This document shows positions 39,601 through 51,600 of a stretch of DNA of 64,000 bases, in pieces. The position numbers and the translations under genes were made by a program. Position 1 is the stretch's first letter. Every line of letters starts with the position of its first letter. The stretch lies in NCBI GenBank assembly GCA_019155185.1, contig CM032813.1, positions 4,943,001 through 5,007,000 on the forward strand, written 5' to 3'. Below the pieces are notes generated by a model. It was given only the letters and a program-made list of their open reading frames with translations. It ran no database searches and was not told the origin of the DNA. The stretch is from Beaufortia kweichowensis. Its lineage: Eukaryota > Chordata > Actinopteri > Cypriniformes > Gastromyzontidae.

Positions 39601-42600
39601 AAGCAGTGGGGACATTTAGTGGATTCGTGCAAATCTTAAATAACACTGTGGGGACTGAGGAAGTGTTGAAAAGTGTTAAGATTGTATGTGTGAAAAAGCA
39701 TTTGCAGTCTCAAAATATTTTATTTTTTACTATTATTATTAATATTATTTATTGTATTATTATTCGCCAACCAAACATTAAGATCTTTTTAGGCAAACAT
39801 ACTGGTTATGAGAAACTCAAATTAAAGAGAGAAGTAAACAGATCAAATGATTTGTGACTCTATAATCTGATAATCAGATTTCCTGGTTTGGCATTTGTAG
39901 GTTATGTACCAATCACAAACATGCACATTTATTTATTCTGTTGGTCAAAAGAAAATTGTTCTTTGAGTGAGTATTGACAATTTAATAATTTAGAGTATCT
40001 TAGCTGTTATTTTGCTTTACTGCGTTTTTCCACAGAAGCAAAACTGGGATGCCCCTCTCACCATTGGAACTACCTTTTGCTTCTCTTTATTGATCTTGTG
40101 CTGAGTGCTTGTTCTCGTACCGTCATGATTAGAACCTCTGGGCTTTTCTTCAGTCCTGCCATTAACGGCCGTGAGTGGGATTCTTCAGTGTCAGATGCCC
40201 TGATATCCGACTGTGGTGCATCCCATAGAGGGGCTTGTCTTGCCGTGGCACTTCTGTTCGTCTCCATCATCTACTCTCCTCCACAGCACACGTCTCTTAT
40301 CTTAATAATCTCTCCTACACAGTCCCAGCACACGTCTGTCACTCTTCATCCTCCCGCTAAACCAAACAGATCTGTTCCTGTATCAGTTTAGCCTTTCAGC
40401 ACATATTGACTGAGATGAATCTGGACAAGAGGAAATCTGAGCCTGCATCAGTATTGCCACTGAGATACTAAGCTACTCACTTTAAACACATCAATGCAAA
40501 AACTATCCTATAGTCCAGAATAGCTCATGGTTTATGTGTGACAGCTTCTTGAATTTCAGCATGTTTTTTTTACACTCTAATACATTTTAATACAAAGTTT
40601 TGCCGTGGTGTATAGTGTATATTTCTCCAGTTCTCCAGCCTTTCCTTCAACAACTAGACTGTTCTTATTAATAAGAAGAAAATCATCCCCAATGTTAAGA
40701 GTTTAAAATCTATTGGGGAAATGGGGTTTGTTGGGGTTTTTTTGAAAAAGGGAAGTAAGATAAAAAAATCAAAGTAAGACAAAAAAATCAAAGTAAACAC
40801 TTTATTTTTTGTTGTGTGAGCACTAATATTTAATATCCATGTACAACGTCTCTGCCCTGGGACACGGTCTGGGCTTTTATGTGTGTCTGCTGTTAAAGTT
40901 TCTCTTGGTAAGGCTTTTGGGAGAGCTAAGTCACTGTCACATTTACTGAAAATGTTGTGTACTGTATGTCCAACTCAAAAAATGTGATTCTAATCCCTTT
41001 TTTATAGCGGCCTGTGTTTCTTTCAAAGATTTTTTTCTCTGTTAGTGTATGTATTGTCAGATTTTTAGGCCATTGTCACTATTGTAATGTATTTACGGTC
41101 GTACAGCATAGTCTTGAAGTGTGATTTGTGTACTGCTTGTATTTTAAGGCTTAATTGATTATACAGGTTAGGTTTTTAGAAGTCATCTGTGCATATTCCC
41201 CTAATTGTCACATAAAACCCAAACAACCCGTGTTTGATGTGTGCAGACAGTTTTTGTGCAGAACTCGTCTTTGTCCTGGACAGAACAGGTGGGCTGATTT
41301 TTACCAGGTTTTACCCTCAGCAGCAGATTTACATGCCCTGCCAGCAACTGTTCAGTTCTCTCTCTCTCTCTCTTTATCTCTATCCTCTCCCGTGCTCTAT
41401 TTCCCCCTCTGTTTGCATTTCGTAGCATCCTTTTCTCCTGCTTCACTCCTACCCCATTCACTCACCCCCCGCTCCTTCGTCTCACTCTTTTTAGTTTTAT
41501 GTGGGTTTCAGTCTGCAGAGTTGTGCGTCGCTGTTAGACAGAGCCGGCGTCGAAGACTTTTATTTATTCTTTAGTTTACCGTCATCCATCAGGGATTTAG
41601 AGTCCGAGTTCTGTCTCTCTCTCCTCCCTTCACCCTCCCCTTCTCTCCTCACTGCGGGGGGCTCGCAGATCCAAGCCAGGTTCTGATATGATTCTTGCGA
41701 GATGAACCTAATCTCTCAGAAGATCCAGCTACACAATGGGATCTACTTTAACACATACATGTATCAGGTAAGGGGTGGCAACGATGGCTGTATTGGATTT
41801 CTGCTAAAGTTTGTTTTAAGATGCATGAGGTGCTTCGGATTAATGCCGTCAGCTGTCCGAGGTGGCACTTTTTAAAGCCAGCAGTCTTTTGTCGGACTAC
41901 GCATGCGTTTTTATAGAGCGTTCAAGGGAGAGAACGTAGACTTGTGTCTGGCATGGTTTGTTTATTGTTGTAATGTATGGCAGCAAATTAGTCACAGAGG
42001 CATTTCAAAAGTTTTGTGTTTATAAAAGTGTGTATTGTTGAGGGTTGTGTGATGTTGGTGTAACATGTAGAGGTAGTGATGCTGTGATGATGGATGTGCA
42101 GTTGTTTATCACAATGTATATCCATGTGATTTATTCTTCTGATTGGCTTCTGATGAATGTCAGTCACAACTTCATCATTCTACACGAAATACACGAATTG
42201 CCTTTACACAAAAAATACCCTTTTAAATTTACTATTTGTTCTTCCATAATGCTGTTACCATCTCAGTGCCAAATCCACATTTAGGCCCAATGCATTGCCT
42301 TCTTTTAGTGTACAGAAAAAGTCTTATAGGACATGCTATGTCAAACTCATGTCTCTTTGTCTCTATGTTTGTGTGTGTGTTGCTTATCTCTAGTGTGTGA
42401 TGACCTCTGAGGATGCAGCATTTCATTCATATATAAGCAAAGTTTAAAACATGCTTTCTGAAACTTTTTGGAGGTATATGCTTTCATGTGTGTGGTTAGT
42501 ATTAATGTGTGTATGCATTAATATAGTGCAAAGGTAGTAATTTTAACAATAAGCGTGACCAGTATACTGATCCATCTGTTTATATTTTCATAAGCCCTTG

Positions 42601-45600
42601 TTTTTAGACATCCAAATATCAGAAAAATATCAGTCTATACATGAGTTATCTACTTTTAAAATATGGGAATATACATGCATCACATGTCACAAAGGAGAGG
42701 CAACATACAGGACAAACCAGAAGCAATTAAAAAAAAAAAAGATTTATTTTTTTAATGTATTTTGGATTGGTATGTGAGCATTGGGACAGAAATCTAACAA
42801 ATGCAGTCTATAATTTTTGCTCCTGTATCATCAAAATCAGTCAACATCAGAGTAAATACAAACATTTCGAGATGTGGAATATCACCAATAACAAATATCT
42901 GAAAGTTATTTTACCCATAATTCCCAGTCCTTTTGCTGTACTGTATGTACGGTAGATGCAGTGTCCTGTTCTGAGATGCATCCTGAATACATCATTTGCT
43001 GCAGAAAGCTTTTTCTGTCATCTGTCCCTAGAGAGAAAGACAGAGAGAGAGAGATTTTTACTCCAAGTTTTGTGTTTGGAGACACAAACATTTTCTTGTT
43101 TTTTCAAATGTATGGGTCTACTTTAATATTGGCCATGGCAGAGAATAAGAGAAGAAGACATAGTGGAGTGAAGCTGACAGCAGAGATTCAGTATGTTGTG
43201 CAGGGAAACTGACGTTGGTTCTGTCAGGATACCGGCACTGTCCTCTGTGTTCTCCTGTGTATCTGATGACAGATGTTCTCTTTGTATCTCACCACAGGCA
43301 CTTTTTAGGACTGTCAAAAAAGTAACATCTGTGCTGAATGAAAAAATGAAACTCCAGACAGCTCACAAAAGAACTGATGGTGTCGATGTGACTGTTCCCT
43401 TGGTCATGTTATGTCACATCACCTAAAAGTATCTGATGCACTTTTAGAGGCTCAGTTCAGCCCATACCCATAATCCTCTGAGGCAAGCTAGCCTGTTTCT
43501 GTCTTTGTAATGTAGCTTTCTTATTCTATATACAGATTTTTTCTGAAGTGTACATCCTTGAGTTTCTTCTTGATCTCAGTGACCCTGATGACTGGACTGG
43601 ACTGGACAAGTTCACCGGCGCTCAGCCGAGAGCAGAACGACATCTGTCAGCATCTTCGTAGCATCTGCCTCCACTGAAGTGTGACTTGACAGATTCTGTG
43701 TGATGAGAAATGTCATTCTCTGTCACACCTTGTGTCCTTGATTGTCTCGCCGACTTCATACTTAATGTAAGAGGTAGTTTTACATGCAGATGTGAGGGAG
43801 TAACATTTCAAAAATGAATATATGTGTTTTTATAGAAGATCTCTCTTCCTGTGTAATCTCTGATTTGGACTGCCAGATTAGAACTGGTCCCACTGAGCCG
43901 TGTCCTGCGATACACTTCAGTAAATGTGGATCTTGGCACTTTGTCAACTCAGCTTTTGTTGCCTTTGGTCCTAATTAAATTTGTGTAAGACTGATTCATT
44001 CTTGTGTCCCCTGCCAGTTTTCAGTTATCGGCTGTTTTTGGCAATACAGAGAACAGTCCGTCATTCTATATGTTTTTCTTAAAACAGCGACATTTCCCAC
44101 AGATTGCGAGACAAATGAGCTGAAGACCTCAGAGACATTTATTTCAAACCAGTGTAGCTGTTAGCAAATCAATTCATAAATTCATCCTCCAGAAATTATT
44201 CTGACAGATTAATGCACAGAAAAGTAATCTATAAACAGATAAAACATATTATGTTTATTCTGTGTTTATTTGCTAGCACTGGCTGTTACTAAAAAAATAA
44301 CGAGATGCATTGAGAACATCATGACATTCATCCATGCCTTCCTAAATTAAACTCGAATTGCAACGTTCCTAAAAATTCCCGTCCCTAGTTGGTATGTGAC
44401 ATATCAAAGAAAATCATTTTTTAAACCTTGTCTCTTTACAGGGTTATCTGACTGATGAAATGCAGCTTCGGCAACTGCTGAGTCTGTGTTAGGGTGTAGT
44501 TTAGTAATGATATCTGTTTCTCTCACACCAAAAGGTTCTGGGAGGCACCGCTCTCTGCCGCATTGGCAGGGCTGATGACAGCGGATGTGTTCTCACTGCT
44601 GTTACCATGGTACTGATATCACACCTCAGAGGAAAGTGTACTAATCTGTATTTACATGCACATCCTGCTTTCAGATCAGCTTTATTTCCATAGCATGCAG
44701 TGGATTAGAGCAATACGTTTATGAAAAAATCTGATCCTAAATCAGAACTAGATATCATGGATGGTTTTGAGTAATGCTGCAGTTGCTCAATCCCGTAGCT
44801 TCTAATAGGTGATATGTGAGAGGCCTGTTTACAGAAAGCATGAGGTTTTCTTTAGAAATGTGTGATATCAGTGCATACCTACATACAGTAGATGCTCATG
44901 TAACAAAAACAAGATTGGAATAGCTCTGTTTGTTATCTGATACTTGATCCATAAATCTGCAGTAAGCCTACATTTGATACTGCAAATAAAAATATCTGCA
45001 TGCTTCAGAAAAGTTGCTCAGTGGAGCAAAATACAGGTAAACATGTCTAATAAACGGCTGTTATAGGTCGGAAAATCACTGCAACACACTGTGTTATAAT
45101 CTAATGTCTTATTTTTTCATTTTGTCCTTCAATGACATCCTGCAGCATCAGGTTTGATGTTACTCCACATTGTTACCCAGAGGGACCTTTTGTTGCCGGA
45201 TATATGGATGTATTTTTAAGTGGAAATACATCTTTGAGTCAGTGATTTATAACGTGGCAGTGACCCCTGATATGGACTGCAGTCTATTCTGAGGTCACTT
45301 TTACACATGAGGGGGCAGTTGATACCAGTTTACCAGTCGTTCATCAAAGTGACATCTTCTATTTGGCATTTATTTATTTAAAATACTGCAGTTGTGAATG
45401 ATTAGTGTTCATTTTTTGTCACATTAGTTCGTCAGTAGAACCATCTGTGCTGACACAAGGTTAACGTCTATGACCTTATTCACACATTTATCTTTTCACA
45501 TTTTAGATTTGCACTGTGTCATTGCTGAGCTGGCATGTGTTTATTTTCCATGTGCCCTCTCAGATGCTGAGAACAGTGATGAAAACGATTCTAGAAATAT

Positions 45601-48600
45601 GTCATTTTTTCATTTTAGATTATTATTTATGTCAGTGATGTCTTTATAAAGTGGTTTTATTTGCAAGTCTGACTCTGAGAATAAAACTCTTTCTCTGAAC
45701 ATGATTGAATCTGCACTGTGAATAAGTCTTGAGTGCATGAGATTGCTTGTGATGTTTCTCATTTATAAGTCACTTTGAAAAAAAGTGTCTGCTAAACTCA
45801 ATATAATGTACAGTAAGATGTTTGGCAACAAACAATTTTCGTCTTTAATCTTTGTCTTTTGCCCCACAAATTGATCTAAATGATCATGATTCATAAAGAT
45901 TTTTTTTATTCTTTAGAATTATAATATGATATAATAAGCAAAAAAACCCATTGAAATCAAGCCAATTAGTGATTAAGAAAATGATTGTTTGCAGTAGCAC
46001 CTGTGGCATTATGATTTATCATTATTTCACAGGCTTTCCAGCCATCTAATGAGAGCTGACGCCCACTGACCAGTTTGAAAATGAAATAAATGGTTTTCTA
46101 GTATGAGTTGGCAGACTGTATATTGTGCTAGATAGACATCTCACTGATAGCTGAAGGTGATTAATTAAAGCTAATAGCATTTCCTCCCACCCATCTCCAG
46201 ACTTTTACACTCTCAAATTACACAGGCATTCATTTAAGATCTAATCTAACTGATTAGATTACTGTTAGATCTTGAATCATTTTCTCAACAAAGATCATTT
46301 TTAAGCTGTCGTGTGTAATTTTCTAGCTATGAAAAAGTTTTCACAAGTGCATTAGTTTCCCTTTCTTGTACATGAGGCTTGTCGATAAGAATTAAGAGGC
46401 CATTACCAAGATCTATAAAGTTGATGAACCATTTGTAACGTCTTGTGTAGCGCTTGACAGTTATTATAGGAAATAATACACTGGATTACAATTTCATCAA
46501 AGTTTCTAATTATACTACTCATGTTTTACACTTTCTACAAATGCATATACAAATGTTTATACCCAACATAAAAGTTGTTGTCAGTATCAGTAGTTTTTTT
46601 CATGGTGTTTTCAAGTTTAATTTAAGCAATACAACACTTGCATATGTGTAGTGAATATAAGCATAGCTGTTTAGTTGTAGGCAATCATAACCATTGGTCA
46701 GACTATTTACTGTAAGTAAAAAATATAGACTTTTGCCTATTACACTGACTTTGCTTCCAACACTTACATTGGAGATCTGCCATCTTAATAAATTTGTGCT
46801 TGTCTGGCTGGGTAAAAGTTTTGATATCAGGACTGTAGAAAAGGCCATAATTTAAAAATCTCATTAAACAGAAAGGCTTGACCGAGCTGTCTTTCTAAAG
46901 AACAGAGAGCAGATAAAGATGAAGAAATGTTGCTGGTTGTAAAGCCTCTTTTCAATCCTTGATTGTCAACATGTTCCTTTCTTCAAAGCCCATTTTGTGC
47001 ATAAGACAACAGTATTGTTCATGAAATCACACCACATATAATCAGCTTACTTTAAGTATGTCTGGGGACTATGAGATGAAGCTGGGACACAATATGAAAT
47101 TCATGCAATACGTATTGAAAATGCGTGGATTTTGTTGTTGTGGATTTCAAGCCATTGGCATTTTTTGTCGTAATTAGCTACATAATGTGTAACTTGTTTT
47201 TACAATATTTTAGCTCAGTGAACTTCCTGTTATCACTTGAGATTGTGGTTTTTGAAACTGTTGATTGTACATCATTTCAACACACATGATCATTATTTAT
47301 ATTTCCTATCTAAATTCAAAGTCTGACGAGTACATAAAGTACATAAAGTCCGACAAGTAGATAAAAAAGCTTTACCTTTTATAAAATGTATTATTTAAAA
47401 ATGACTCACATGAGATAATGGCTGTGTAGTGGTCTAATAAAAACAATTTTATTCTACATAAGGTATAATTGCTATTATTAGGAAGTCAGTTTAAAGTCAC
47501 TGGACCGCCTGTGTCTTGCAAATTGACCAGGTAATAAACAAAAGTTACATGCATATTTAAATCAGCATAAAGTCCAAGACCACTGTTGTATCAGCTGTTT
47601 AGGGCTAATGTGCCAAATCACATAAAAAATATATACGGTACAGCAGATTTATTGTATTACATGGAAACATTCCCATCTGTGGCATTTTAAATTGTGTAAG
47701 TGTTGTCTGTAGGTTCTTATAGTAACTCAGACCGCAGTGCGGTCTAATCCTCTGCTCAGAAATGTTGCTGTATTTTGCAATATTCCTTCCATTTCTTAAT
47801 CTCAGGGCTTTTACTAACCAAACACGCAGAAACCCGTGGAGCTGTATGAGCTCAACACTGCTCACCTGCCGACAGCCATCTCACAAGGTCAAACTGTGTC
47901 TTAAAGCTGGTCTCTCTTTTATAAGTGTATCACATTGACATTTTAGAAGCCTCTTGAGGTTAGCTGGTGTGCAAAGCATTGTCTTAAACCAGGATAGGAG
48001 AAATTGTTTTAACTCTCATTGAGAGACGAGCTCACACGTCACTTGTATGAAAGCTGACAGCTATAATTGCACTGTTTTACATGATACATATCCATAAACG
48101 TGACCTGTACTTAGCAGCGTTCCTATCCTGTGGAGCCTTTCTTTCTAGTCTTATAGTCTCTGCACCTGATAAAATGGTTTAAAAACACAGAAACAGGTTA
48201 ACTGTGGTGCTTACAAAAAGGAATAAATGAAGGTGTTACTATAGTGATTTGTTTTTTATATGTATGACTTGCCTTGAGTTTTGTAAGACTTGTGTTTTGG
48301 GTTTAAGACTTGTGTTTTGCAGTTCTGTTTCTATAGTAAATTGAAGTTACATTATTCAACATTATTCAAGTTACATTATTAAGACTCTATATTTACTATA
48401 ATTGCATTATGATAATTCAGATCCTGATTGGATGAGCCAAGCTTTAAGTTGTTGCAGATTCTTGTGATTCACTGAAATCACCCTAAACCTCACCTGACAT
48501 TACTTACATTCAGAGAAAAATGTTTACTATTCTGAGTGAAACATCATTGGAGAAAGGTAGACCAGTCAAACGTTTGAGTGTTGTGTGAAATAGCATCATT

Positions 48601-51600
48601 TGTTTTCAATAGTTTGACATTTAGATGTTTTATAAAGTGGATAGGCAGTAAGGGTTGAATCAATAATTTGAATTGAATTTGTAGAAAAGCCAGATAAAAA
48701 CTGGTGGGATTTTAGCCTTTCACGCTTTAAAGTCACAATGCAGTATAATCCAAAGTTTTAAATGCAAATCTCAGCACAGAAATCCTTTGTGTTACTTTTT
48801 ACAGTCAGCAGATAGATTCATTTACTATTGAGGCATTAGTCTCTGATGACAAACCCCAGATGCATGTTTTCAATTCCTATTCTCAAGCGTTATTGAGGTG
48901 GCGTATCAGATTGAAATAGAATTGCTTTTTCTGATACATGCATTTTATTTGATCATTTTTTTACCCCCTGCCCTGTGATATCACACAGTTGCTGTTTGGG
49001 GCTGTGTGGGTTTTTTACAATGATTGAAGAAGCCAGTAAGACATCTGTTTGTGCATTTAGGACCTCATGCTTTTCCTCCTCTCCCATAAAAAAAATCTAA
49101 TGAACGCACTGACCCAATTTTCTCCCCCTCCTCCCGGACCTTTCTGCCCTTACACTTCAGTCAACCAGCGTTATTCAGAAAGCGGAAGAACAACACACTA
49201 ACACAATGTGTAACCTCAAAAGCTCCCGTTTTGCGAGCTGATGGTAGCCGACCATGCAGTCGTGTTAATACAAAGTCAATGGACTGTCAGTGTGGTTCTC
49301 TCTTCATTACAGTTTATTAGAAATTATGATTTTCACAGAATATTATAAAGAATGTAAATGCATGCTCACTTAAAGGTTAATTTTTTCCTACATACGTTGA
49401 ATATTTCAAATCTAATATCAAAATCATAACGAGTGCTTATGTTTTTGTAATATGTGATGACTGTTAGACTGTATACAATAATGTACTGTATGACCCTTTT
49501 CTTACTCCCCCGACAGTATTTTTAACACTTGAGATAAAGTGTGTATGAATGCATGCATGCTAATGGCTGTGCTGAAACAGAAGGGGTGTTCTGACATGCT
49601 TGAACAGGGCCCTGAAAGTTTCCCAAATGGCCACTGTAGGAACAGCTGAGTTAACTGGGACTAATGCCACGGGCCGGCCGGAGGACTTCTGAGAACAGAG
49701 CAAATGAGCCACGCTACACCGCCACCTGAACGCTGTAGGGACGGAGGACATGAAATCATTACTGCTGTTATGCTGCTGGAGATATGTTTCTGTTGGTGTG
49801 GCACGGCCCACACACAGCACCACAATGTGACATCCTACTGTGTGGTCCTGTGCTACAAAAGGCCGCTGTGTGTGGAAATAGGGCTGATTCCAGAAGGTTA
49901 AGCTTCATTAGCTCAGGTGCTCCATGAGCCGTGACCATTCATTTTCATTGCCTTGTGAACCATTCACAGGAGACTGTACAAGTCGAGGTCAGCAGTAAAT
50001 ATGAGTAGATGACATATTAACAGGAAGAAATGTATAAACAAGCTCTATGGATGACTGAGTGCCTGTTGTTCCTTGAGTAGATCCATACCGCTCTGGAATA
50101 GCAGTCATAAATCATAAGATCTCTATCAAAACCACATGTATGTATTGGTTAAGTAATGGCACATTAGCATGCATTATTTATAAGAAATCTCTCCTTCTGT
50201 CTTTCTCTTCAAAGGAGTTTGCTACCCTGACTAAGGAGCTGAATCAGTGTCGAGAGCAGCTTTTGGAAAAAGAGGAGGAGATTTCTGAGCTTAAAGCAGA
50301 GAGAAACAATACCAGGGTGAGTAAATGTGAATGAAATCAGGACAATCCAGCCTTATTGGATATCTGCATCTCCTAAAAATAAACATTTTATTTAGGCACT
50401 GCTGCTCTTTCTATGGTCGAGTTCTTGCTTGCGTATCTTGCTTATCTAGTTTATTCTAACTTTCAGTCCTGACCTTTGGCTTGTAATAAATCTGAACAAG
50501 CTAAACGTTTCGTCATAATAGTTCTCTCACATGTCTCTTTGTTTTGTTCTGCAGCTTCTTCTGGAGCACTTGGAGTGTCTGGTGTCTCGTCACGAGCGTT
50601 CGCTGAGGATGACTGTGGTGAAGAGGCAGGCTCCTCCACCCTCCGGTGTTTCCAGTGAGGTGGAGGTGCTCAAGGCTCTTAAATCTCTCTTTGAGCATCA
50701 CAAGGCCTTGGATGAGAAAGTAAGTATTTTTCCCAGAATTCCATTTTGACACGTTACACCACACAAAACTACTTTAGTGCTGGCTTTGGTCGAGCGTGTC
50801 ACTAGCAACTCCAAGGTCATGGATGTTTGATCTGCTGGTTTGGTAAATTAACATTTGCTAGTTTCAATCTGTCAGTGGTGTAAAATCTGCAACGCACGTG
50901 TGACACAAAGAATAAGGATTGGTGTTTGATTACATGACTAGAAGTGAAATGGGTGGTGGGGAGGCTATGTTGTGTATATGTTGCTATTTAAGTGCCTTTT
51001 GTTTTCACTTTGCACAGGTGCGTGAAAGGTTACGTGTGGCTCTTGAAAGAGTAACTACATTAGAAGGACAGCTGGCGGCCGCCACTCAAGAGGTACTGCT
51101 GATTTGAGCGTGTGTGTGTTGTGGTATGTGGGCACACTGGTATAGATTTGCTGATGTCATTAACATCTGTGCAGTGACCACCTGCCCCCTGCTGTCAGTC
51201 TGTGCGTGCTGTCTACTTCCATTTCTCACATGCCACTAGCAGTTCGAGCAGAACAAATGCACTTGACATACTGGAGATTTACAGTAGTAAGGAAGTTAGC
51301 ATTGACAACACAATTACACACAGCCGGGGTCCAAAATAAAGTTTTAGCCACACCTGCCAATAGCATGTTAATTGAGAAAGTGTTTGCCATAAATATTTTT
51401 TACAGCCATGAAGTGTATTTTACTGTCATTTTACAGTACATTTGAAACATGTGAAACCTAAATTCATGTGCTTAACTGTATATGCTTAAGTATTCATATC
51501 TTTTTATTAATAAATTGTTTTATAGTAGATTCTGTTTGTTTACATAAAGCCCTATTCGCACGGGATTAGTATTATCTAGGGACCTCTAGTCATTTGTAAT

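Larger units (their letters stand above)
30628..41100 (+). other. ppfia4 intron 1, part 3
   Basis: This intron stretch has no supported exon. It contains a decayed inverted-repeat element (32,585), a 33-bp tandem duplication (34,045), a tRNA-derived SINE (35,230), a cyprinid dispersed repeat (36,635) and two CTCF-like motifs (33,468 and 39,179). The rest shows nothing I recognise. Confidence 0.65.
41768..50214 (+). other. ppfia4 intron 1, part 4
   Basis: This is non-coding intron. It contains one copy of a dispersed repeat (42,569) and a SINE-like tail (45,763). No other exon or RNA gene was recognised. Confidence 0.65.

Noticed and set aside
41840..41880. REST/RE1-like sequence (cagctgtccgaggtggcac) just after the alternative exon
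   Set aside because: The left half fits the RE1 motif but the essential GTGCTGAA half does not.
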